64,000 bases of DNA from NCBI GenBank assembly GCA_018816555.1, contig JAHIVT010000031.1, positions 1 through 64,000 on the forward strand, given 5' to 3'. A program made the position numbers and the translations under genes. Positions 1-6,925 of this stretch are shown one piece after another; the stretch's first letter is position 1, and every line of letters begins with the position of its first letter. This DNA is from Pseudomonadota bacterium (lineage in GTDB: Bacteria; Desulfobacterota; Desulfobulbia; Desulfobulbales; SURF-16). The notes beneath the pieces were generated by a model, which searched no databases, was not told the DNA's origin, and was given only the letters and a program-made list of their open reading frames with translations.

Positions 1-164
1 ACCTGCCTTTTCAGGTGGGCATCGGCATTATCCTCGTAACCGTTATGGCGATACTGGGAAACAGGCTCATGGGGGGCAAGTTTTTCCAGCCAGACATCGT
101 AATCATGGTGCAGGCCGGACTCGTCGTCGTTGATAAAGACCGAGGCGGTGATGTGCATGGCGTT
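1..164 (-). pseudogene. yjbQ: 3' part of chromosomal yjbQ, split by the mobile element; continues off the left edge
   Basis: Read on the minus strand from position 164, the sequence encodes [14 protein letters not shown], then the [16 protein letters not shown] block, then [10 protein letters not shown] at the window edge. These are residues 42 onward of the YjbQ/UPF0047 family (secondary thiamine-phosphate synthase type). The matching first 41 codons lie at 8580-8702. The fragment has no start of its own except an internal ATG at 156-158, and an in-frame TAG of element DNA lies just upstream at 177-179. It aligns with about 6 differences in 54 residues to the intact copy inside the element (6506-6922). 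The C-terminal part of the gene is outside the window. Confidence 0.93.
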
Positions 165-185
165 CCCTAAGTAAATCTAGTTATA
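147..185. other. attL junction (chromosome | element)
   Basis: Left of the core is yjbQ sequence (GATGTGCATGGCG on the plus strand). The TT core is at 163-164. To its right is the element half-site CTAAGTAAATCTAGTTA at 167-183. The reverse complement of this half-site matches the other element half-site (8559-8575) at 15 of 17 positions. Both half-sites stand exactly 2 bp from the core, as expected for a large serine recombinase attP. Confidence 0.88.
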
Positions 186-401
186 TACAGGCACCCCTCC
201 CTTTACTTCTTTCGGGAAGTCTCTTCCTCAAGCGAAATATCCGTATCTCGACCGGCACAAGGTCCGCAAAATTGCCGGAGTGCAAGGATGGTTTACTGCC
301 TGTTGACGCCAACTTTAAAGAAAAAGATACCACACGCCAGGATGCTAAACAAGTAAGTGTCCAGGCTGCCTTGGAAAATAAACTGTGGAGGGATTGGTGA
401 A

Positions 402-1094
402 ATGAGCATGGGAAAACTAAATACCGAGGCCAGCGCAAAACCCGAATTTGTCACCACGAAAAAGGCGGGTCGAAAAGGAAGTTTGAAGAAGCCTGTAAGT
501 ATGGACAAAGGTCAAATACACCTTGTTAACGCGCCCCCGAAAAGGACAGTCGGCAACGGCAGTGAAAGCCGCCCTCTCCGAAACCGCAGCGTAGAAACTC
601 GTTTCAGGCCCGGAAATCAGCTTTGGAAGGTCCGATCCACCCACGGAAGAAAGCCACTATTTTCCACACCAGAAAAGTTGTTCGCTGCCTGCCGCGAATA
701 CATGGAGTGGGTGGATCAAAACCCCCTGAAGGAGGCCAAGCTACTGCGTTGCCGGGGAAGGGCTGCCGTAGTCTACCTTTCGAGGATGCGCCCAATGACA
801 ATCGACGGGCTGTGCCTCTTTTTGGGCATCAGCCAAGGAACATGGCGAAACTACCGCAAGAGGAAGCATGCCGGTTTTTTAAGGGTCTGTAAATGCGTCG
901 AGTCGATCATCTGGGATCAGAAATTCGGTGGCGCAGCGGCGGGCTTTTTCAAATACGCCATAATCGCCCATGAGTTAAGCAAGAAACAAAGGCAGAGGGC
1001 TCGCGAGCGGGCTGGTCCGCACCATACAAGGTCGGACGAAAGAGCCAGGGAGGCACGGGTGGCACTGCTGAAGATAACAGATGAAGGGGAATGA
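402..1094 (+). CDS. P22 gp3-like DNA-packaging protein (small terminase homologue)
   Basis: This 230-residue protein has a basic, low-complexity N-terminal region of about 85 residues and then a domain matching P22 gp3-type DNA-packaging proteins. The match covers YMEWVDQNPLKEAKLL, MTIDGLCLFLGISQGTW, FLRVCKCVESIIWDQKF and GAAAGFFKYAIIAHEL, roughly residues 86-190. In that family the protein binds the pac site and hands DNA to the large terminase. No large terminase, portal or capsid gene is nearby. The start is ATG 402 because GGAGGG lies at 387-392; an in-frame upstream start exists but lacks such a site. In the excised circle this gene would follow the recombinase stop codon (398-400) by one base. 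An alternative reading as a generic HTH DNA-binding protein is less likely. Confidence 0.8.
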   Translation: MSMGKLNTEASAKPEFVTTKKAGRKGSLKKPVSMDKGQIHLVNAPPKRTVGNGSESRPLRNRSVETRFRPGNQLWKVRSTHGRKPLFSTPEKLFAACREYMEWVDQNPLKEAKLLRCRGRAAVVYLSRMRPMTIDGLCLFLGISQGTWRNYRKRKHAGFLRVCKCVESIIWDQKFGGAAAGFFKYAIIAHELSKKQRQRARERAGPHHTRSDERAREARVALLKITDEGE

Positions 1095-1177
1095 GTGTAT
1101 AGAACCAACCCCGGCAATCGACAGATGGCCTTAGATGCCCCCCCAGGAGGGTAATAAAGGAATATTTCGCCGCTGCT

Positions 1178-1206
1178 TTTAAAAATTAAAACTAAATTTG
1201 TATAAT
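1178..1206 (+). promoter_or_regulatory. Candidate sigma-70 promoter before the Cys-rich small ORF
   Basis: A perfect TATAAT at 1201-1206 is preceded, at 17 bp spacing, by a weak -35 (TTTAAA, 1178-1183). It lies 20 bp before the ATG at 1227 in an AT-rich gap. It would serve the small ORF and possibly the polymerase-like gene. Confidence 0.4.
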
Positions 1207-1226
1207 CCCATAGAAGGAAAGTTACT

Positions 1227-1445
1227 ATGGCCCTACGACATAGAATTAGAAATCGGGAAGGCGGCACTGAGTCAGTCCGGCTTACCCCCATTAAGGCAAT
1301 TCGGCTGGCGTGCCTGGAATGCTGCGGCTGGTCGCCGAAGGAAGTGACCGGATGCACGAGCCCGCTTTGTCCCTTATTTCCTTACCGGGCCGGGAGTAAC
1401 CCCGAGCGGGCAGGTATCGGCGGTCGATTGGGGCAAAAAAACTAA
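1227..1445 (+). CDS. Cys-rich small phage-type protein
   Basis: This 72-residue protein contains PIKAIRLACLECCGWSPKEV followed by CTSPLCPLFPYRAG. This Cys-rich layout (CxxCC, then C, then CPL-PYR-G) recurs in small uncharacterised prophage proteins. The cysteines could form a metal-binding knuckle, but no function is known to me. A GAAGGAAAG ribosome binding site stands 6 bases before the ATG, and a candidate promoter lies just upstream. It sits between the terminase-like gene and the polymerase-like gene, in the same direction. The last 25 residues are low in conserved features. Confidence 0.65.
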   Translation: MALRHRIRNREGGTESVRLTPIKAIRLACLECCGWSPKEVTGCTSPLCPLFPYRAGSNPERAGIGGRLGQKN

Positions 1446-1575
1446 CTTGAGTCGGGATTTTCTTCGAAAGAAATAGACCTTAGGGGCTAGGGATACCGGA
1501 CACCCGAAAAACCTGTTTCCTGGCAGGCCCGCCCTTATTATTAAATCCAGGGTGGCACTCCAGGAGGTGCATAGA

Positions 1576-2835
1576 ATGAAGTCAATTCGTGTTCTAGCCA
1601 GAGAAGCAGCTAAACAACGCACTGAGAGTTCGGAATATCGTAAGTACCGTCTTAACAATGCTCCTTCCTTCGACCATTCCCTGACTCTCCTTGAGCAACA
1701 CGCGGCGGTATCACGCCAGATTTTATCCGAAATAACAGAAAAAAATCTTGACGGCACTGTTGGGAAAGAACGTATCAAAAGCTTTGAAATCCTTTGTGCA
1801 AATTTGCTCCGTCGGGAAAGGATGATAGCATTGCCCATGGCCCCAGAATATTGGACAAAATGCCGATACCGTCGAGCTGGTCAATTCGTTCGTGAAATAA
1901 TTCCTTCAATGGAACAAAAAGGGCTGATCGGTCGAAAGAAGGGTTTCCGGTTTCCCAATAATTCGCGCCTCACTAGGATTTGGCCTACGGATTCCTTCCT
2001 GGAGCGTTTTCCGGGGGAAAGATCCCAAGTTTTTATCGAAAGAATGCCGGTGGAGTTGGTCGTTTTGCGCGACGAAGAAAAAAGAGACAAGAATTATAGG
2101 AACACCAGGGAAACCGAAAGGATACGAAGCCTTCTACAAAAAGCAAACGCTCTCCATCGCAAGGCAGATATCTTGGACAGCGAAGGTAAGAGGATAGACA
2201 CCGACCTCCACGCCGTTTTCAATATTACCTTTAACCGGGGTGGGCGTTTGTATGCTGGCTGGGCAAAATCCTTCCAAGCTATGCCTGAAGAAGCCCGCAT
2301 AGCCATAACTATCGATGGCCAACTCGTCGTTGAACTGGATTTTTCAGCGTTGCATCCTCGCATGCTCTACGCGATGGAAGGTGTGCAATTTCCCCTAGAC
2401 AAAGACCCTTACGTCCTTGATCAAGATAAATCCCTTCGGGAGATATTAAAAAAGATCTTCCTTGCTATTTTGGGGAGCAACAGAAGAATTCAGGCCGTAG
2501 CGGCGGGCAACAACTACCTCCACGAAAATTACAGTGCATACCTTCTCCTGAAACGGAAGGGGAAAACCGTGGCGCAGCTAATTCGTGAATTCAGGAAACA
2601 TCACTGGCCCATCGTGAAATTCTTTCTTCGGGGGATGATGCCAGAAATCCAAAACCGGGATAGTAAAATAGCCATGGACATCCTTTCCCACTTCATCGAA
2701 AAGGATATTCCCTGTCTACCCATTCACGATTCCTTTATCGTGCAAGAGCAACATGAATACGAACTGCGGGCGGCTATGGATAGAGCGTTCCGCGAAAGAA
2801 ATAACGGATTTTCTTGCCCAATAAAAAAGTCTTGA
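1576..2835 (+). CDS. Family-A DNA polymerase-like protein of the mobile element
   Basis: This 419-residue protein carries two motifs that look like the catalytic core of family-A polymerases. LVVELDFSALHPRMLY (Asp about residue 255) resembles motif A. LPIHDSFIVQEQHEYEL (His-Asp about 384-385) resembles motif C. Between them, LREILKKIFLAILGSNRR could supply the basic fingers helix. There is no 3'-5' exonuclease or 5' nuclease domain, and the A-to-C spacing is shorter than in Pol I. The start is ATG 1576 behind AGGAGGTG (1562-1568). The likely role is element replication, with a non-catalytic or primase-like variant as the alternative. The call rests on motif reading only. Confidence 0.6.
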   Translation: MKSIRVLAREAAKQRTESSEYRKYRLNNAPSFDHSLTLLEQHAAVSRQILSEITEKNLDGTVGKERIKSFEILCANLLRRERMIALPMAPEYWTKCRYRRAGQFVREIIPSMEQKGLIGRKKGFRFPNNSRLTRIWPTDSFLERFPGERSQVFIERMPVELVVLRDEEKRDKNYRNTRETERIRSLLQKANALHRKADILDSEGKRIDTDLHAVFNITFNRGGRLYAGWAKSFQAMPEEARIAITIDGQLVVELDFSALHPRMLYAMEGVQFPLDKDPYVLDQDKSLREILKKIFLAILGSNRRIQAVAAGNNYLHENYSAYLLLKRKGKTVAQLIREFRKHHWPIVKFFLRGMMPEIQNRDSKIAMDILSHFIEKDIPCLPIHDSFIVQEQHEYELRAAMDRAFRERNNGFSCPIKKS

Positions 2836-3355
2836 AAATAACGTAAAAACAAATAAATAATTAAATATTTTTTAGTTATATTGAGGCTACTGATTCCTAA
2901 GTAGGGAAGCGGGATAGGGGAAGAAAGGGGAAAGGAGGAGACAGAAAGAACGGTACTCTTTCTGTCTCGCCGCCGTTCAACAGACGTTGCAACCCCGGTT
3001 TTAAGGCTCTTTATGCCCACTTTGGGCAATTGAAGCGGTAAGTGGGGGCAGGCAGTACGCCGGAGCCTAGGAATTTTTCCCCCTTAGGTTTGGGTCGAAG
3101 ACTACAAATGTTGTCAATGATCCGGCTGACAATTTGAATCATCATATCACACGAATCCCAGTTCCAGGATGGATTCTGGCATTCATTCAGTCCGACCTTG
3201 GAAAGCTAATGACTTTGGGAGTTTTTTACTGGAGTAAATTGAAATCCACATTGCCAGTGTCCGCTGCAAATGTTAGAGGAAATATGGGTTTTTCCATGCG
3301 TTTTGTTCGTTGACTAAAAAATGGGAGCCATGCTGATGTATGCAGGAGGGGGATA
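2836..3355. other. Non-coding stretch with a strong hairpin
   Basis: I find no convincing gene in these 520 bases. The left part is AT-rich, followed by a purine-rich run (about 2898-2949) that leads into the hairpin at 2938-2968. The right part ends with AGGAGGGGG at 3344-3352, the ribosome binding site of the next gene. It could hold the promoter of that gene, a replication origin or a packaging site, but no specific motif proves any of these. Confidence 0.4.
2938..2968. repeat. Perfect 12-bp stem-loop
   Basis: GAGACAGAAAGA (2938-2949) and TCTTTCTGTCTC (2957-2968) are perfect inverted copies around a 7-base loop. No T-run follows on the plus strand, so it is not a typical intrinsic terminator. 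It lies about 100 bases after the polymerase-like gene. Confidence 0.75.
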
Positions 3356-4297
3356 ATGAGCATGCATTACTGCCGCAACTGCGGTAAATACATGAGTTTC
3401 ACAAGGGAAAAGTTAAGTATTTGGCATGGTTTTCTAATGGTAATCCTATTTCCATTTAGTATCCCATTTATAATCGAAAGAGCGTTGTCTTGTAATCGCT
3501 GCGTCGGTTGCGGGCTTACCTGGCTCCAAAGCATCTGGGCGGGAAATCGTTTATCCAAAATGCGTAAAGAGTTACGGGTGTTAGAGGAGGAAAACAGATT
3601 TTCACAAAAAATGAATAAAAATACCCATAGCAAGAAATATGACTACCCTGTTTTTAAATGGGCTATACGAATTATTCTGTTTTTGATCTTTACAAGTATA
3701 GTGGTTTCAATTTTCCAACCAGAACGTCAAACTATGACGACTGAAAATAAACCTTCCCACCCAACTGATATTGAGAAAAAACATAATGATAACGAAGCCG
3801 AAGCCGGCAATGGTACGCAAAATAATTCAAATTCAAAGAATGAAAATTTAGATAATGCTGATAAACAATCATCAGCGTTATATCACCTGTTTCACCCCGA
3901 TGAAACTGAAAGGGTACAGAGTAAACCACAGATATTGAGGGATCAGCAAAATCAATCGATTTCTGACACTACAACAGTAGCTAAAGGTTCTGTGGGAGGG
4001 AATACCTGGAAGACAGTAGGGGAGATCATAAGCACTGGGAAGGATACAAAATCGATATGGATAGAAATTCGATATGAAAGGTATCCAGGATATTATCAGC
4101 GCGAGTTGCATGAAGTGGATTGCGCGAAAAGGCTGATCAGATCTTCTCAAGGGGGAACTTATACGGATGACGGAAAATTAGTCAAATCCTTAGTTCCTGA
4201 CGAATATGAAGTCGATGAATATGACTTGTCCTCTATTCCACAAACACCTTTAGGAGGCATTTTCAATGCTCTATGCGGGAAATTAGCAAAAAAATGA
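3356..4297 (+). CDS. Zinc-ribbon membrane protein with a C-terminal adhesin-E-like domain
   Basis: This 313-residue protein begins with a probable zinc ribbon: CRNCG at residues 6-10 and CNRCVGCG around 46-53. A hydrophobic segment lies between the cysteine pairs (WHGFLMVILFPFSIPF). A clear membrane helix follows near 105-125 (WAIRIILFLIFTSIVVSIF). Next comes a polar Asn/Glu-rich linker. The C-terminal 100 residues (WKTVGEI...KSIWIEIRYER...YEVDEYDLSSIP) resemble surface-adhesin-E-like domains of periplasmic proteins. Start ATG 3356 has a strong AGGAGGGGG site. The gene is AT-rich compared with the chromosome. It may be satellite cargo; its function is unknown. Confidence 0.55.
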   Translation: MSMHYCRNCGKYMSFTREKLSIWHGFLMVILFPFSIPFIIERALSCNRCVGCGLTWLQSIWAGNRLSKMRKELRVLEEENRFSQKMNKNTHSKKYDYPVFKWAIRIILFLIFTSIVVSIFQPERQTMTTENKPSHPTDIEKKHNDNEAEAGNGTQNNSNSKNENLDNADKQSSALYHLFHPDETERVQSKPQILRDQQNQSISDTTTVAKGSVGGNTWKTVGEIISTGKDTKSIWIEIRYERYPGYYQRELHEVDCAKRLIRSSQGGTYTDDGKLVKSLVPDEYEVDEYDLSSIPQTPLGGIFNALCGKLAKK

Positions 4298-4582
4298 GCA
4301 ATGATTCGGATAGACGATAAATTGCAATTCTTCGGCAGTACTATCGCCAACAGCGAGAAGTCTGGTTCGCCATCTCGTCACTTGGAACAGTTCGATATAG
4401 TTATCCACGCTCGCTATCTGATGATCTAGGCTATGATTTTTTTGAGACCAATATGGCCGCGCTCACCTGTCGTCACTGTCCGTCATCGGTGGTTTTTTTA
4501 CCAAGGAAAAAATCCGTAGCGTTTGCAATGTCGCTGTCAGTAAGCTGTTCGACGGGCCGGGTCAGGCAAGTTCTCGTTCCAC

Positions 4583-5386
4583 TTAGTGCGATGGCCAAAT
4601 GGGGTAAAGATTATCAAATTCCTTCCAATACGCATAAGCACAAACTGGCGTAAAGTCCCCTGCCGCCTTGGATTCTTTAACTGCCCTTGCGGCTTTCTCG
4701 TCGCCTCCTCCTTTTAATACCGCGTAAATTTCAAATGATTCAGAGGAATCGTTTTTAGCAAATGCCAAGGCTTTTTTTAAGGTCAGGGCTTCAATTTTAT
4801 GAATGTATTGCATATTGCCGAAGCTATAAGGAAAATACATCGTACAAGAAATGTGTGGGTATGGTTTGCTATTGCTTACCCCACATTCGGTGTAGAAGTT
4901 CACTTCGAATCTTGCTGACCTTATTTCATCTTCCATTTTATTAGCTATTCTCTGTAACCTTGATGTTGTTGATTCGACATTGTAAGTTTGCTTTGGTGAT
5001 GAAATAGAGTATTTGTTGAACATTTTTTCAGATGCTAATTTGTCAGCTTCTCTCGTTGCTTCTTCACGAGTTGTAAAATTTCCAAACCATACAAAGCTTA
5101 CATTTTCTTGCTCAAATGAAAAGGCTTCAATCCCTTTGTCAACAAGTTTATCCTTTAATCTTTCAGCCGTTTTGTTATTGTTAAAAGGGCCAATCTGAAT
5201 ATAGAAACCAATAATATTGTCTTTTTGACCTTTTTGGGCTCTGTATCCAGGCATAGGGACATTAGACAAGTGAACTATGCCATTGGGGTCAACGTAAGTG
5301 TAGAATTCTGCATATGCGGATGAAAGTTTCTGAGATAAAGCCGTCGCCAAAAGCAGCAAAACAAGTGATACATGCATTTTATTCAT
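4583..5386 (-). CDS. Secreted DUF4124/SPOR-domain protein
   Basis: This 267-residue protein has a signal peptide (MNKMHVSLVLLLLATALSQ, cleavage probably after AYA), then a DUF4124-like segment (FYTYVDPNGIVHLSNVP). Next is a SPOR-like repeat at about residues 60-130 (GFYIQIGPFNNNKTAERLKDKL ... SFVWFGNFTTREEATREAD). SPOR domains bind denuded peptidoglycan glycans. The C-terminal half has two widely spaced Cys residues and no family I recognise. It is the only element gene on the minus strand and has its own AAGGTGAG ribosome binding site. Its position suggests accessory cargo acting in the envelope. Confidence 0.6.
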   Translation of the reverse strand: MNKMHVSLVLLLLATALSQKLSSAYAEFYTYVDPNGIVHLSNVPMPGYRAQKGQKDNIIGFYIQIGPFNNNKTAERLKDKLVDKGIEAFSFEQENVSFVWFGNFTTREEATREADKLASEKMFNKYSISSPKQTYNVESTTSRLQRIANKMEDEIRSARFEVNFYTECGVSNSKPYPHISCTMYFPYSFGNMQYIHKIEALTLKKALAFAKNDSSESFEIYAVLKGGGDEKAARAVKESKAAGDFTPVCAYAYWKEFDNLYPIWPSH

Positions 5387-5905
5387 TTTCTCACCTTATA
5401 TTCATTTATTACTTCTCGGCCTGATAAAGTATGTATTCCAGGGTAAGTCGGGCCGCCGACTTCGAGTGATTGTGTGTGGCCGACTTCACTGAAATAGGCA
5501 GATAGCCACAAACTTGACAAAAAAGACTTTTTTGTTATCCTAACACAGTTGCAAGGGAAAAACACATTGGGAGGGTGCTTTCAGGTAACGAAATATGGAC
5601 CATTATTATATTACTGGATTGGAAATGGATAAATAATTCCTGTATCTGTAAGGCATTCAGTTTCCAGCAGCATCTGGCCACACTTGCCAATGGTACGCTT
5701 AGTCACCCGCACGATCCAGGCGAGAACCCCCCTCTCTCACTCTTTAATTATTGCTTAAAAGTTAAAGAGTAGTAAATATTTTATTCCTTTTAAAATTAAC
5801 AAGTTAGCCTATTTTCCCCCCTTTCTTTCTTTTTTTAGGTTTATTTCTCTTTAAGTTTTTAGTATAATAACAATATAACTTAACCAAAAGAAAGGGGGTG
5901 GCTTT
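5387..5905. other. Non-coding stretch, divergent promoter region
   Basis: These 519 bases separate the minus-strand secreted protein from the plus-strand recombinase operon. Short open frames here lack ribosome binding sites or recognisable content. The right half is pyrimidine-rich and AT-rich and contains the promoter candidate at 5840-5868. No operator-like palindrome stands out. Confidence 0.5.
5840..5868 (+). promoter_or_regulatory. Candidate promoter of the recombinase/yjbQ operon
   Basis: A perfect TATAAT at 5863-5868 lies about 37 bases before the ATG at 5906. The -35 at 17 bp spacing (TTTATT, 5840-5845) is weak. It is the only good -10 before three tightly packed genes, so it may drive tyrosine recombinase, yjbQ and serine recombinase together. 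Confidence 0.45.
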
Positions 5906-6496
5906 ATGGCTCAGAAAAATCCAAATCATCCTAAAAAAGGCAGCCTGCTTACCGTTGAGCCGATCAAGCAGGTCAAGAACATCAAGGCCATTAAAGCCCT
6001 GTTGGCCACCAAGCCAAGAGACTTAGCTCTCTTTGTGCTCGGAATCAACACGAATCTCCGGGCGAGCGACCTGATCGGGCTTAAGGTATCACAGGTTCAA
6101 GGGGTTAAGGCGGGGGAAGATTTAGTTTTGAAGGAAAAAAAGACAGGGAAGCAACGCCGGATCACCCTGAACAAGGCGTGCGTCGAGGCGGTCAGGAACC
6201 TTCTTGCATCCCGTTCTTGCCAACCCGACGATTACCTGTTCCTTGGGCAGCGTGGGCCGATCACTGCGATTTATGTGAACCACCTCGTAAAGCGGTGGAC
6301 CACCGCGATCAACCTAAAGGGGAGGTTCGGAGCGCATACCCTGAGGAAGACTTGGGGGTACCACCAGCGCGTTACGTTTGGGAGTGATATTCCGACCCTG
6401 ATGACTTGTTACAACCACAGCTCGCAACGTCAGACGCTTGATTACCTTTGCATTCAACCCGAAGAGATCAAGAATGTGTACGAAAACTGCTTGTAA
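5906..6496 (+). CDS. Compact tyrosine recombinase (catalytic domain only)
   Basis: This 196-residue protein carries the full catalytic set of tyrosine recombinases. There is an Arg in NLRASDLIGLK, a Lys in EKKTGKQRR, an HxxR motif in AHTLRKTWGYH, a further His in CYNHSS and the nucleophile in QTLDYL. It lacks the usual N-terminal core-binding domain, so it is about half the normal integrase length. It starts behind GAAAGGGGG and ends 9 bases before yjbQ. As the element ends fit a serine recombinase, this enzyme is unlikely to be the main integrase. Dimer resolution or DNA inversion are possible roles (inference). Confidence 0.82.
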   Translation: MAQKNPNHPKKGSLLTVEPIKQVKNIKAIKALLATKPRDLALFVLGINTNLRASDLIGLKVSQVQGVKAGEDLVLKEKKTGKQRRITLNKACVEAVRNLLASRSCQPDDYLFLGQRGPITAIYVNHLVKRWTTAINLKGRFGAHTLRKTWGYHQRVTFGSDIPTLMTCYNHSSQRQTLDYLCIQPEEIKNVYENCL

Positions 6497-6505
6497 GGGG
6501 AAAAC

Positions 6506-6922
6506 ATGAAAAGCTTCCGGAAGGAATTATGGTTCAGCGTCCCAACCCGTAGGGCTTATATCAACATCACCCCTCAGGTCGAGGAATGTCTTCGGGAAAG
6601 CGGCATACGCGAAGGGATCGTGCTCTGTAACGCGATGCACATAACAGCTTCGGTCTTTATCAACGACGATGAGGCGGGGTTGCATCACGATTACGACGTA
6701 TGGCTCGAAAAGCTCGCTCCGCACGAGCCGGTTACCCAGTACCACCACAACGTCGGGGAGGACAACGCCGATGCTCATATGAAGCGGCAGATCATGGGCC
6801 GTGAAGTGGTGGTAGCCGTAACAGACGGTAAGCTCGATTTCGGTACCTGGGAGCAGATATTCTACGGCGAGTTCGATGGCTGCCGAAAAAAGAGGGTTCT
6901 GGTCAAGATCATCGGGGAGTAA
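6506..6922 (+). CDS. yjbQ: Intact yjbQ carried by the element (YjbQ/UPF0047 family)
   Basis: This full-length 138-residue YjbQ-family protein belongs to a family often annotated as secondary thiamine-phosphate synthase. It includes the conserved [14 protein letters not shown] and HHDYDVWL blocks and ends [11 protein letters not shown]. It is about 85% identical (14 differences in 95 residues) to the chromosomal gene that the element has split. It lies between the tyrosine recombinase (9-base gap) and the serine recombinase (3-base gap), so it is co-transcribed with them. The crossover site of the chromosomal gene is altered here mostly by synonymous changes. The clear inference is that it restores YjbQ function to the host. 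Confidence 0.92.
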   Translation: MKSFRKELWFSVPTRRAYINITPQVEECLRESGIREGIVLCNAMHITASVFINDDEAGLHHDYDVWLEKLAPHEPVTQYHHNVGEDNADAHMKRQIMGREVVVAVTDGKLDFGTWEQIFYGEFDGCRKKRVLVKIIGE

Positions 6923-6925
6923 GTC

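Noticed and set aside
4298-4582. Small plus-strand open frame near 4453-4653
   Set aside because: It overlaps the end of the minus-strand SPOR gene, has no ribosome binding site and no recognisable sequence.
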